Numbered from the stretch's first letter, positions 35,531 to 44,657 are shown. The stretch is 64,000 bases of DNA from Gp6-AA40 sp963742105 (GCA_963742105.1 CAVUKN010000004.1:682001-746000), one strand, 5' to 3'. Notes: generated by a model from the letters alone, not told the origin. Translations and numbers: made by a program.

Positions 35531-36543
35531 TCTCCGCCTCCTTCGTCGTCCCCGCGCCGACCGTTTCCATCGTCATCGTCACCTGGAACGGCCGGCAGCA
35601 TCTCGATGCCTGCCTGGCAGCGGTCGCGGCGCAGGCGGGCGTCGACTACGAGACCATTCTGGTCGACAACGCTTCCACTGATGGCACGGTCGCGTACGTC
35701 CGTGAACGGTTTCCGTGGGTCCGCCTCGTTGCCCTGGACAGCAATCGTGGGTTCGCCGGTGGCAACAACGCCGGCGTCCGCGCCGCAGCCGGTCGTTACG
35801 TCGCGTTTCTCAACAACGACACCGTCGCCGATGCCGACTGGCTTCGCGGACTGCTCGCGGGCCTCGACGAAGAGAACGGCTTTGTGCTGACGACGGCACG
35901 CATCGTGTACATGCACGACCCTGCCGTGATCGACAGCGCCGGCGACGGTTTCCTGCTCGCGGGTGGCGCCTACAAGCGCGGGCACGGCGGGTCGATCGAC
36001 GCGGCGGGTCCTTCGCGAGAGGTATTCGGCGTCTGCGGGGCGGCGTTTCTCATGCCCAGGCGTGTCTTCGATGATCTCGGCGGGTTCGACGAGGACTTCT
36101 TCTTTTCGCACGAGGATGTCGATCTGTCGTATCGAGCCCGCTTGCTTGGCTACCGGTGCCGATACGTGGCGACCGCGACGGTCAGACACTATGGCGGTGG
36201 CACCTCGGGGAAGACCAGCCCGTTCGCCGTTTTTCATGGTCAGCGCAACCTCGAATGGACGTACCTGAAGAACACGCCGACGGGCCTCCTGGTGCGTACG
36301 CTTCCCGGTCACCTGGTGTACGCCGCGGTGGCTGCGGTTCACTTCGCTCGCATCGGATGTTTTCGCGCGTACGCCAGCGGCAAGCTCGCGGCGTTCCTCG
36401 GATTACCACGTCTCTTGCGCAAACGTGCCGACGTGCAGGCGCGACGCCGCGTCGAGACGGCCGCGTTGGCGAGCCAGATGGACCGGCACTGGCTGACCAC
36501 CAAGCGTCACGAAAAGCGCTTCGACGTCGGCTTGCGCGACTAG
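35530..36543 (+). CDS. Family 2 glycosyltransferase without a usual start codon
   Basis: About 337 residues if read from the rmlC stop. The N-terminal GT-A region is TVSIVIVTWNGRQHLDACL, ILVDNASTDGTVAYV, RLVALDSNRGFAGGNNAGV and YVAFLNNDTVADADW, then the acceptor part with FGVCGAAFLMPRR, GGFDEDFFFSHEDVDLSYR and VRHYGGGTSGK. This is close to rhamnosyltransferase-type GT2 enzymes. No ATG, GTG or TTG exists in frame between an upstream stop at 35485 and residue 119 (GTG 35884), which would delete the donor site. Reading may start at ATC 35530 or CTA 35527, overlapping the rmlC stop, or a base is missing. Start position is uncertain; the family is not. Confidence 0.85.
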   Translation: MSASFVVPAPTVSIVIVTWNGRQHLDACLAAVAAQAGVDYETILVDNASTDGTVAYVRERFPWVRLVALDSNRGFAGGNNAGVRAAAGRYVAFLNNDTVADADWLRGLLAGLDEENGFVLTTARIVYMHDPAVIDSAGDGFLLAGGAYKRGHGGSIDAAGPSREVFGVCGAAFLMPRRVFDDLGGFDEDFFFSHEDVDLSYRARLLGYRCRYVATATVRHYGGGTSGKTSPFAVFHGQRNLEWTYLKNTPTGLLVRTLPGHLVYAAVAAVHFARIGCFRAYASGKLAAFLGLPRLLRKRADVQARRRVETAALASQMDRHWLTTKRHEKRFDVGLRD

Positions 36544-37112
36544 GCCGAGTGGTGCTGAAAAACATTTGCCGTTGCCTGATCGGATTCGGGGTCTGGCCCA
36601 CGGACCCCCGCCACTCGATTCACGATGTGACAGGTGATAGCTGCAAAACTTACCTGTCCGATTTCAGCGGAAATGCGCGGTTCGTGTCAGATTTTCACAG
36701 CCTTGAACTGGACTTGAGTGGGAACTACACAAAAACCGCAACTCAGATCCAATCCGAATTGTCATTGACGGCCGTCGGTCTCGCCTAAGTTCTTCTGAAA
36801 CAACTGATTGAAAGCTGTGGCGCTAGCCTTGCTCACCGCCACCGCGCTGGCTCCGCCCGCCCGCGTTAATCGCAATCAGACGCTTGTTGGTGTTGGAGTT
36901 TCAGAACCGTAACCACTGTTCCTCCGTGGGCTGCGTCGGGTTCGTCGCCGGATTCCTGTAACCAACGCTACTTCAGCCGCTTACGCCCGGTTCCCGCGAC
37001 AAGCTCAGGCGTGGCCTCGCGCTTGCCCCAGAACGCCGGGCGTGCTCTGGTCGCCGTTCGTGTTCGCCGGCTCAGGGTCGTGGAGCGTCCGCTGGATTTG
37101 GAAGTTTCAGAG
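36544..37112. other. Non-coding gap of 569 bases, possible mobile-element remnant
   Basis: No gene is supported. A stem GGGGTC (36588-36593) / GACCCC (36603-36608) lies 45 bases after the glycosyltransferase and could end the rml operon. A 7-bp inverted repeat GACAGGT (36629-36635) / ACCTGTC (36652-36658) and AT-richer sequence follow, which remind me of insertion-sequence ends, but no transposase fragment is seen. Confidence 0.4.
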
Positions 37113-38711
37113 ATGAATCGTTTGAGAGCTCTCACTGCGGCGGCATCGCTCGTCGGGATCGTCATGTTTTCCGGGGTCTCGGGTCAGGCGTACAGCACGT
37201 TCGGCAAATGGGCGTCGACGTCGGTCCCGTTCTATCTGAATCCGCAGAACGGTTCCGTGAGTGCCGACGACGCCGAGAAGGCGTTCAAGACCGCGCTGGA
37301 TGCCTGGAGCGATGCGACCAAGAGCCCATTCAGCTACAGCTATGGCGGCCGGGTCGACGACACCAGCCTTGGCTACGACGGCCGCAACGTGGCGGTGTTC
37401 AGGACCGACGCGGACGCCAGTGAGATTGCCCGCACCTACGTGTGGTCGCTCAACGGAACCATCATCGACGCCGACATCGTGTTCTCCGACGTTCGTCTCA
37501 CGTTCTTCACGGGGACGAGCGGATGCGAGGAAGCGGGCGAGGGTGGTTACATTGAAGACGTCGGAGCCCACGAGCTCGGTCATGCGCTCGGGTTGCTCGA
37601 TTCGCGCGTGATCGGCGCCACCATGGCGGCCGATGCACCTCCTTGCAGCCAGTCGCCGCGCACGCTCGATGCCGATGACGTTGCGGGGCTGCAGCAGTTG
37701 TATGGCGCAGCGGCGGCACCGTCGGCGCCGACCGGCACGACCGCGGCACCGGCCACAGCGCCTGCAACAGGCGCTCCTGCGAAGGCGTCGGCGCCAGCTT
37801 CGACGTCGACCTCGACGTCGCGACCGCCGTCGCCATCAAGCGGGACCTCACCGGCGGCCTCTGCCACCGGTCCGCGGGATACGCAGCTTCCCGCGTCGTT
37901 GCGCCAGCCCGCGACACAAACCGCATCGACGCCGCCGAGCGGAGGCAGTTCCCCGCAAATGGCATCGAACAGCAATTACGCGCCGCCGACCGGAAGCAAC
38001 AGCCCGGCCCGCGTGAGCCCGTCGGCCGCCGCCCGGCCGTCCACGGGCGATCGTTCGCCGGCAAGAACGTCGAGCAGAAGCAACGGCGCGGATGATCGGG
38101 AAACTCCGGCGGCTGCCGACGTCCCAGTCAACACACCTCCCTGGATCACGATCACGAGCCCGACCAGCGCCTCCTTCCGCGGCGGGCAGATGGTGACGTT
38201 CGTCGGAATGGCGGTGGACGCCGAAGACGGCAAACTCACCGGCTCCCTGGTGTGGACATCGAGCGTCGCCGGGCAGATTGGCGTCGGCGGTCAGTTCTCC
38301 AAGGCGCTTCCGGAGGGCACGCACGTCATCACGGCGACGGTCTCGGACGCGAACGGCGCCGTCGCTACACAGGAAGTCACCATCCGCGTCGTCGGGTCCG
38401 TTCCGACGCTGGTGCCGGCGACGGTTCCGGTGGCAGGCGTCGCGCCGCCGCCGCTCGCCTTCGCCGCGCCGCTGCCGGCCGCCACGGCTTCCGCTTACAC
38501 GATCAATCGATCGCCCCGCGTGGACCTCACCTGGTCAGGATTTGCGGCGCGGACGGTCGACGTGTTCCGCGACGGCACGAAAGTGATCACCACGCCAAAT
38601 GACGGAGCGTTCACTGACAAACCGGGCACGAAGGCCGCCGGCTCGTACACCTACAGGGTGTGCGTGACTGGAACGTCCGTGTGTAGCGCCGGCACACGCA
38701 TCGCGTTTTAG
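37113..38711 (+). CDS. Secreted matrixin/snapalysin-like zinc metalloprotease
   Basis: 532 residues. Signal peptide (MNRLRALTAAASLVGIVMFSGVSGQA), then a metzincin domain (about 27-200) with the zinc motif HELGHALGLLD (His 153, His 157, Asp 163) and a Met-turn candidate Met 171. The third ligand is Asp as in snapalysin, not the His of matrixins. A 150-residue Ala/Pro/Ser/Thr-rich linker leads to an Ig-like domain (about 345-435) and a C-terminal fibronectin-III-like module (YTINRSPRVDLTWSGF). An extracellular protease with binding domains is inferred. An in-frame upstream start at 37011 is rejected because of the signal peptide. Confidence 0.82.
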   Translation: MNRLRALTAAASLVGIVMFSGVSGQAYSTFGKWASTSVPFYLNPQNGSVSADDAEKAFKTALDAWSDATKSPFSYSYGGRVDDTSLGYDGRNVAVFRTDADASEIARTYVWSLNGTIIDADIVFSDVRLTFFTGTSGCEEAGEGGYIEDVGAHELGHALGLLDSRVIGATMAADAPPCSQSPRTLDADDVAGLQQLYGAAAAPSAPTGTTAAPATAPATGAPAKASAPASTSTSTSRPPSPSSGTSPAASATGPRDTQLPASLRQPATQTASTPPSGGSSPQMASNSNYAPPTGSNSPARVSPSAAARPSTGDRSPARTSSRSNGADDRETPAAADVPVNTPPWITITSPTSASFRGGQMVTFVGMAVDAEDGKLTGSLVWTSSVAGQIGVGGQFSKALPEGTHVITATVSDANGAVATQEVTIRVVGSVPTLVPATVPVAGVAPPPLAFAAPLPAATASAYTINRSPRVDLTWSGFAARTVDVFRDGTKVITTPNDGAFTDKPGTKAAGSYTYRVCVTGTSVCSAGTRIAF

Positions 38712-38739
38712 GGTCCTCCAACGACAGGAAATGTTTCAC

Positions 38740-40914
38740 ATGATACGCCGCACCCACGCTGTCGCCCGGGCTTCTCTTGCGCTCGTCTTCGCTCTGATCG
38801 GTACGCAGTTCGAGCGTGCTGCTCATGCACAGTCCGCACCCGACGTGTGGGAACTGTCGGTAACCGGCGCGTCCGGTGGCAAGCAGCCGAAGTGTGCAAG
38901 TGGCCTGCAGTGCATCACGACGATTACCGACGCCGGCGGCGACACGTCGAATACGTCGGACAGGCTGACGTTTGTAAACGGGACACTGACCGGCGATGGC
39001 ACGGTGGTCACGAGGGTTGAGGCGTTCGACCGGTCCGACAACGACCTGCGCGCCGGCCTGATGGTGCGAGAGGCGTTGACCGCCGGATCGAAGCATGTCT
39101 TCGCCTATGCGATTGCCAGCGGCGGGCTCGGATTCCAGACGCGTGCGACGACGAACGGCGCGCGCAGCACGGGGTTTGCGCCGGGAACCGTTCTCCCGGT
39201 CTGGCTGAAACTGCAGCGAATCGGCAGTCAGTTCAGGATGTCTCGCTCTGACGACGGCGCCGAGTGGACGGTGATTGCAGAAGCGACCGTCGTCATGGCG
39301 CCGACGGTGCGGGTCGGGCTTGCCGTGAGCGGCCGCGCCGCCCGCAAGACACTGGAGCAGTTCAGCCATACGAGCCTGACCGGCAAGCTGCCGAGCGGGT
39401 GGGACACCGCCGACGTCGGCAGCAATCCCGGTGGCGCAACCTATCAGGCCGGTGGACGTCTTGTCGTCGTCTCCGCCGGACAGGGCATCGGGGGAGTGTC
39501 GGACGACTTCCGCTATACGTTCCGGCGCGTCACCACTGACGTGGACATCATCGCCCGCGTGGCGAGCCTCCGCGGTACCAACCGCATGAGCACGGCGGGT
39601 CTGATGATTCGCCGGTCGCTGCACCCCGCCGCCGCGAACGCGTCGATCCTGGTCACTCCTCGCGGAGGAATTACGTTCGCGCGGCGACTGCTGGCCAACA
39701 CGAGCAGCCTCGATTCCGAGGGGGGCAACGATGGAGCTCCGGTGTGGCTCAAGCTCGAACGTCGCGGCAATCACATCGCCGCGCTGCGCTCCGCCGACGG
39801 GCTGACGTGGACGCCGGTTGGGGAGGACACGGTTCCACTGGGTGAGGAGATCCTCGTCGGGCTGGTCATGACCAGCCACGATTCCACCCAGATGGCGTCG
39901 GCCAATTTCGACGGCATCGACGTTCAGGCGGTGACCGGCACTTCGTCGCCGAGCAATGCCGCGCCGACCGTGACGCTCTCATCACCAACGGGTTCGACCA
40001 TCACCGCCGGGACGTCGCTGGTGCTCCAGGCCACGGCATCTGACTCCGATGGTTCGATCGCCGCGGTGGACTTCGTCGTCAATGGCGCCGTTCTGACGAC
40101 GGTGGCGTCGGCGCCTTACACGACCAACTGGACGCCGGCGGCCGGCGAGTACGTCGTGACCGCGGTGGCCAGGGACAACGGGGGTGCGACGGCAACGTCC
40201 GCGCCGCTCAACGTCAGCGTCAGGGCGCCGGAGCCGGTGAGCAAGCCGAACGTGACGCCGCTGATCTCTCTGGGATCTCCGATCGCGGGCACGACGGTCG
40301 TGGCGGGAACGCCCATCGTGATTGCCGCAAACGCGTCCGATTCCGACGGCTCAATCGCGTCGGTGAACCTGCTGGTCAATGGCGCCGTCGTGGCGACGGT
40401 CGGCGCGGCACCGTATACGACGATCTGGACGCCGGCCGCCGGCGACTACGTCCTGACGGCGACCGCGACGGACGACAAGGGAGCGACGGCGACGTCCGCG
40501 CCCCTCACGGTGAGCATCTCGGCGCCACCGCCGCCCCCGGCGCCAACGCCCGATCCGACGCCGACACCGACTCCCGATCCGATGCCAACGCCAACTCCGG
40601 ATCCGACACCAACGCCGACCCCCACTCCGACGCCAACTCCGGTGCCGACGCCGCGCCTGTTGATGTTCACGGCCTCATCGGACGATTCGCTCGTCGCGTT
40701 TTATCAGCTGGAGATCTTCAGGTCGGACAACCAGTCCGGAAGTGCCGTGCTGACGCTGAATCTTGGCAAGCCGACGCCGGCCAACGGCGAGATCACGGTG
40801 GATGTCACCAACGCCATCCTGGGCCTGCCAGCGGGAAGCTATGTGGCCGTCGTGGAGGCCGTGGGAACCGGCGGCACCAGCAGCAGCACGCCGTCGCCGT
40901 CCTTCAGCCGCTGA
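38740..40914 (+). CDS. Secreted multidomain protein with two Ig-like repeats
   Basis: 724 residues. ATG 38740 is preferred over ATG 38731, because AGGAA (38726-38730) is 9 bases away from it. Signal peptide, then two related beta-rich modules of about 170 residues each (LRAGLMVREALTAGSKHVF and STAGLMIRRSLHPAAANAS), similar to DUF1349-like or concanavalin-like folds. Then two near-identical Ig-like domains (ASDSDGSIAAVDFVVNGAVL and ASDSDGSIASVNLLVNGAVV), a Pro-Thr/Asp-Pro linker (about nt 40545-40655) and a short beta-rich end domain. It follows the metalloprotease by 28 bases and is probably co-transcribed. A cell-surface or extracellular binding role is inferred. Confidence 0.8.
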   Translation: MIRRTHAVARASLALVFALIGTQFERAAHAQSAPDVWELSVTGASGGKQPKCASGLQCITTITDAGGDTSNTSDRLTFVNGTLTGDGTVVTRVEAFDRSDNDLRAGLMVREALTAGSKHVFAYAIASGGLGFQTRATTNGARSTGFAPGTVLPVWLKLQRIGSQFRMSRSDDGAEWTVIAEATVVMAPTVRVGLAVSGRAARKTLEQFSHTSLTGKLPSGWDTADVGSNPGGATYQAGGRLVVVSAGQGIGGVSDDFRYTFRRVTTDVDIIARVASLRGTNRMSTAGLMIRRSLHPAAANASILVTPRGGITFARRLLANTSSLDSEGGNDGAPVWLKLERRGNHIAALRSADGLTWTPVGEDTVPLGEEILVGLVMTSHDSTQMASANFDGIDVQAVTGTSSPSNAAPTVTLSSPTGSTITAGTSLVLQATASDSDGSIAAVDFVVNGAVLTTVASAPYTTNWTPAAGEYVVTAVARDNGGATATSAPLNVSVRAPEPVSKPNVTPLISLGSPIAGTTVVAGTPIVIAANASDSDGSIASVNLLVNGAVVATVGAAPYTTIWTPAAGDYVLTATATDDKGATATSAPLTVSISAPPPPPAPTPDPTPTPTPDPMPTPTPDPTPTPTPTPTPTPVPTPRLLMFTASSDDSLVAFYQLEIFRSDNQSGSAVLTLNLGKPTPANGEITVDVTNAILGLPAGSYVAVVEAVGTGGTSSSTPSPSFSR

Positions 40915-40924
40915 CCGGTCGCTG

Positions 40925-42205
40925 CTACAGCGATTCGGCCTGCCCGAGGCAGGCCTGAATCGCATCCTGCGCGGTCTCCGGGGTTTCGCGGTCGAGTAAC
41001 TGCAGGAGCAGGTCGGTCCGGCTCTCGTCCGACACGATCCGCCAGTACTGGTCCGGATGATTGAAGCCGTGCGCGTAAGCATCGGCCACGCTCTGTCGCC
41101 GCGTCGCCGCCGCAAACAGTTGCTGCACGTGTGCAGGTGGGGGCCGCAGCCGCGCATTGCATGCATCGCTCACCGGCAGGGCGTAGCTCGACATGCGGCG
41201 CTCCACGTCTGTGCAGAAGGCGTCGTCGTACGGCCCACCCGCGGCGATCGCCTCGCCGGCCACCACGGCGGCGTGCGACGCATTATTGGCGCCCTGACCT
41301 GTGAGCGGGTCCATCACCACGTGGGCGTCTCCGAGCGCCAGTACGGTGCGACCGTTCGAGAGACGCGTGCGTGCCCGTCGGGCGGCCGGCGTGATCGCCA
41401 CGTGCCCGATGTCGTGCGGCCGGGCGATCCCGAACCGCCCGGAATCGATACGTGCGTAGACGGCCGGCGCGTGGTCGCGCAGCAGTCCCAGGATGAATGC
41501 TTCGACCTCGCCAGGGGCCTCGCGGTAGTGCAGCGCTGTCAGCGGCATGAACGGACCGCCACGGATGATCTCGATTCCGACAGCGGTCAAGCCGGGTTCG
41601 AATGAACACATCGGGAACGTGAGAATCTCTCCGGCACCCCGGACGACCACCACTTCGAACCCGAGCGGCTCACGGTAGGCGATTCCGCGCAGCAATGCGG
41701 CAACGACCGTTCGCTGCGGTGCCTGAAACGGCGAATGATCCGGAAGCAGCGGAAACAGGTTCGACAGGCTGCCCCGACCCGACGCGACGACAGTCAGGTC
41801 GAACTGGGCGGAGATGGCCTCGAGGTCCTGAGACTGTACGGCACCGGTGATCACGTCACCACCCCGTGCACCGAAATCTTCGAGCAATCGCGACCAGTAG
41901 ATCCGCATGTCCACGACCTGCGACGCCGGCGTCAGAGCGCCCGCAAACGCTATCGGGCGAGGACCGGGTACGGATACGGCAAGCTCGCCGAGGTCCGGCG
42001 CCTGATCGTCCCAGTGATTCACTCCGAGCGCCTGCTCTCGTTGTCGCGTCACGCCATTGCGGCAGACCACATTGCGTAGGCGATCGGCACGATGCTGCGC
42101 GGCGGTCTTGCTCGTGTAGATCGTCGTGGCGATGCCGCGCGAGCGCAGATACAGCCCCAGGTGCAGTCCCGCAACGCCTCCTCCGATGATGCCAATGCGT
42201 GTCAT
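40925..42205 (-). CDS. Styrene-monooxygenase-like FAD-dependent oxidoreductase
   Basis: 426 residues. FAD site GIIGGGVAGLHLGLYLRSRG, a second region DLTVVASGRGSLSNLFP, and the C-terminal GDAHVVMDPLTGQGANNASH resemble the StyA/indole-epoxidase type of two-component flavoprotein monooxygenases. StyA needs a separate flavin reductase (StyB), and no such gene is next to it. Predicted soluble epoxidase-like enzyme, substrate unknown. Convergent with the Ig-like gene (10 bases between ends). Confidence 0.85.
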   Translation of the reverse strand: MTRIGIIGGGVAGLHLGLYLRSRGIATTIYTSKTAAQHRADRLRNVVCRNGVTRQREQALGVNHWDDQAPDLGELAVSVPGPRPIAFAGALTPASQVVDMRIYWSRLLEDFGARGGDVITGAVQSQDLEAISAQFDLTVVASGRGSLSNLFPLLPDHSPFQAPQRTVVAALLRGIAYREPLGFEVVVVRGAGEILTFPMCSFEPGLTAVGIEIIRGGPFMPLTALHYREAPGEVEAFILGLLRDHAPAVYARIDSGRFGIARPHDIGHVAITPAARRARTRLSNGRTVLALGDAHVVMDPLTGQGANNASHAAVVAGEAIAAGGPYDDAFCTDVERRMSSYALPVSDACNARLRPPPAHVQQLFAAATRRQSVADAYAHGFNHPDQYWRIVSDESRTDLLLQLLDRETPETAQDAIQACLGQAESL

Positions 42206-42474
42206 GTCCGGCTCCGATGGGGGACAACTTTGCCACAGAGTCGCGCGTCGTTCACCACGTGGAATGCTGTCGAGCTGCCGTCGCCAGCCTCAGTCGGATC
42301 GGGGATTCAGCGCATTGGCTTTGTCCCCGAGAGTGGGGCAACGCGCTCACCTCCACGTGACGGCTGATGAATCGTGCTGTCCAGCCCGCATATTCGGTTA
42401 CAGTGTGCCGCCCGCGCACGAATCGACCTCTGATGAAGCGCTGGTCAATCCGGGATCATTCTTGAGGACCTGTA

Positions 42475-43344
42475 ATGGCTCTCTATGCTTTCGACGGGAC
42501 CTGGAACAGCGACAAGCCAGGCACGCAGCACGATACGAATGTCCTGTGGTTCCGCCGCGCCTACATGAAGGAGTGTTTCTACCGTGAGGGCGTGGGCACC
42601 CGATTCGGACCGTTCGGTCAGGCCATTGGGGGCATCACCGGCGCCGGCGGTCACACCCGCGTGCATGAAGCCATGCAGCAACTCGCTGACCATGTCGCGG
42701 CGGGCGACGCCGACATCGACGTCGTCGGTTTCAGTCGAGGCGCGGCGCTGGCGGTTGACTTCTGCAATCGGGTCAACCACCTGCCAGGCAGTCCGACCGT
42801 CCGCTTTCTCGGGATCTGGGACTGTGTGCCCTCCTTCGGCATCGCCAGCGTGGATCTCGACCCGTCATGGGAGCTCGAGCTGCCCGACAACGTGGCGAAG
42901 TGTTATCACGCGATGGCACTGGAGGAACGGCGCGACACGTTCCATCTTCACCGGCTGAATGCCAGAGTGGAGGACGCCGAAGCCGAGGGGCGGCTCTTTG
43001 AAGTCTGGTTTCGCGGTGTGCACTCCGATGTCGGCGGCGGGAACGACAATGCGGGGTTGTCGAGCATCGCGCTGAACTGGATGCTGAAGCGGGCCGTCAG
43101 TTGCGGGGTTCCCGTCGACCCGGCGAAGATGGCGGAGAATGCTGCCCGGATGAAACCGGGCGCGCCGGACTCGACCGGACAGTGGTACGACGTGATCAAG
43201 AACCGGTTCCGCGTCGTCAGGTGGAACGACTCGGTGCATGCGTCGGTCGTCTTCAATCCGGACCGGACATACAACAATCCGCCGTCCGGCGCGGTGATCG
43301 TCGATGACCAGGGGATTGGCATCGGCAAGTTTGCGAGGGCCTAG
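42475..43344 (+). CDS. DUF2235 hydrolase-like protein (Tle1-like catalytic domain)
   Basis: 289 residues. The N-terminal YAFDGTWNS and the nucleophile elbow VVGFSRGAALAVDFCN (Ser 87) define DUF2235, the alpha/beta-hydrolase fold shared with type VI phospholipase effectors of the Tle1 class. Further motifs are FLGIWDCVPSFG, ALEERRDTF and WFRGVHSDVGGG (a likely catalytic His/Asp region). No secretion signal is present. The next gene, 17 bases downstream, encodes a two-helix membrane protein, and the two are probably one operon. A role in lipid cleavage is an inference from the family. Confidence 0.88.
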   Translation: MALYAFDGTWNSDKPGTQHDTNVLWFRRAYMKECFYREGVGTRFGPFGQAIGGITGAGGHTRVHEAMQQLADHVAAGDADIDVVGFSRGAALAVDFCNRVNHLPGSPTVRFLGIWDCVPSFGIASVDLDPSWELELPDNVAKCYHAMALEERRDTFHLHRLNARVEDAEAEGRLFEVWFRGVHSDVGGGNDNAGLSSIALNWMLKRAVSCGVPVDPAKMAENAARMKPGAPDSTGQWYDVIKNRFRVVRWNDSVHASVVFNPDRTYNNPPSGAVIVDDQGIGIGKFARA

Positions 43345-43361
43345 CCAGCCAGGAGGGCGTG

Positions 43362-43868
43362 ATGGGTGAAATCATCGAACACACGCCGAAGCCAGTCGAT
43401 ATCGGCGACGCGTCGCGGTCGCGCGAGTTCGTGCTCGAGCGGTACGACCGTGCGATCGATTACTACTGGAAAGCCAGCCGGATGAACCGGCGGTTCTACA
43501 AGTGGACCCGCTACCTGGTGGTGGTGATCGGTGCACTCGTGACATTGCTCGCGTCACTCTCGGCCGCGTCTGCGATGAGCGGTTATTGGCAAATCGCCAT
43601 CAATGTGGCGACGCCCATTTCTGCGGCAGTCCTGACGATCATCGGTGGCCTGTCACAGTCGTTCCAATGGGGCGCGGCGTGGCAGCAGATGGTGCTGACG
43701 GCCGAAAAACTGGAACGGGAACGCGACCGGATCATCGTGACGCGCAGCGACGCCGAGAACGACCTCAAGATCCTCCACCAGCTTGTCCTGGAAGAGAGTC
43801 GGGGCTTCTTCACGCGAATTCTCGGAAGCGTCCAGGTGGACGATCGGAACGCTCAGTCCGGCAGCTGA
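43362..43868 (+). CDS. Two-helix membrane protein of SLATT/DUF4231 type
   Basis: 168 residues: a polar helical N-terminus (SREFVLERYDRAIDYYWKAS), two adjacent membrane helices (about 51-70 and 76-98), then a long amphipathic helix (QMVLTAEKLERERDRIIVTR). This order is that of SLATT-like and DUF4231 proteins, predicted pore-forming effectors in bacterial conflict systems. AGGAGG (43351-43356) is well placed for ATG 43362. It follows the DUF2235 gene closely. Assignment to the exact family would need a profile search. Confidence 0.75.
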   Translation: MGEIIEHTPKPVDIGDASRSREFVLERYDRAIDYYWKASRMNRRFYKWTRYLVVVIGALVTLLASLSAASAMSGYWQIAINVATPISAAVLTIIGGLSQSFQWGAAWQQMVLTAEKLERERDRIIVTRSDAENDLKILHQLVLEESRGFFTRILGSVQVDDRNAQSGS

Positions 43869-43986
43869 TTGCTGAGGGCGACCGCGCGGGCGGACCGCGC
43901 GGTGACTCGGTCGTTCAGCTTGTTTGCGGTGCCGATGCGGATTTGACGCGTAATGCCTCAGAGGCGAGGTCCTTTGGAGGCTATCC

Positions 43987-44571
43987 ATGATTAGAGTCGG
44001 CGACGCGATCGACAACCCGGTGACCGGCGAAACGATGACGTTTCTGCTGACCGGCCGGGAAACGAACGGAGAACTCCTGCGCATCGCCATGCGCGTCCGC
44101 CCAGACGGGTTCGTCGCCGGCGAACACCTCCACCCCCGACAGGAGGAGCGTTTCTGGGTGGCGGACGGTGAGATCACGCTGCGGATCGATGGCGAGGAAC
44201 GGCGCTACGTGGCCGGTGAGGCGATCACGATCCCGGCCGGGACGCCGCACGTCTGGTGGAATAGCGGAAAATCGGAGTTGCGGGTCCTGGTGGAGTTCCG
44301 CCCTGCCGGTCGGTTTGCCGAGTTCATCACGACCTTCTTCGCCCTCGCGCGCGCCGGCCGGGTGAACCGGCGCGGGATCCCGACCAACCTGTTTCAGCTT
44401 GCCGCGACGTTCGCCGCGTACGCGGATATCATTCGGGGAACCCGCCCGCCATGGGCGATTCAGCGGTTGCTCTTTGCGGTGCTGAACCCGATCGGGCGGA
44501 TGCTCGGGTATCGACCCGACGTCACTTACCCCCGCCGGCGTGCAGATCGATCTCGAGTGACCGCGGCCTGA
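43987..44571 (+). CDS. Cupin domain protein
   Basis: 194 residues. The N-terminal 110 residues are a small cupin barrel: PDGFVAGEHLHPRQEERFWV carries the metal-binding H-x-H-x-E-type residues and AGEAITIPAGTPHVWWNSG the second motif. The C-terminal part (FAEFITTFFALARAG, WAIQRLLFAVLNPIGRML) is helical and partly hydrophobic. A GGAGG lies 8-12 bases upstream of the ATG. Its relation to the DUF2235 pair is unclear (118-base gap). Confidence 0.85.
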   Translation: MIRVGDAIDNPVTGETMTFLLTGRETNGELLRIAMRVRPDGFVAGEHLHPRQEERFWVADGEITLRIDGEERRYVAGEAITIPAGTPHVWWNSGKSELRVLVEFRPAGRFAEFITTFFALARAGRVNRRGIPTNLFQLAATFAAYADIIRGTRPPWAIQRLLFAVLNPIGRMLGYRPDVTYPRRRADRSRVTAA

Positions 44572-44624
44572 GCCGAGTGCCCCGTCTGGTGAATCTCGAT
44601 CTGCGGGGTACACGATCGAGCCTA

Positions 44625-44630
44625 TATAAT
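44625..44630 (+). promoter_or_regulatory. -10 box before the small 102-residue protein gene
   Basis: TATAAT, 27 bases before the start codon. It is followed by an AGGAGG ribosome binding site at 44645-44650. Confidence 0.5.
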
Positions 44631-44657
44631 CCGACGCTCGTCACAGGAGGATGTCAC

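Noticed and set aside
36156..36788. A 210-codon plus-strand frame over the end of the glycosyltransferase
   Set aside because: Most of it overlaps the GT2 gene in another frame, and the tail past 36543 has no protein-like pattern.
40446..40670. A Gly-Val repeat protein on the minus strand
   Set aside because: It is the complement of the Pro-Thr/Asp-Pro linker of the Ig-repeat protein gene.
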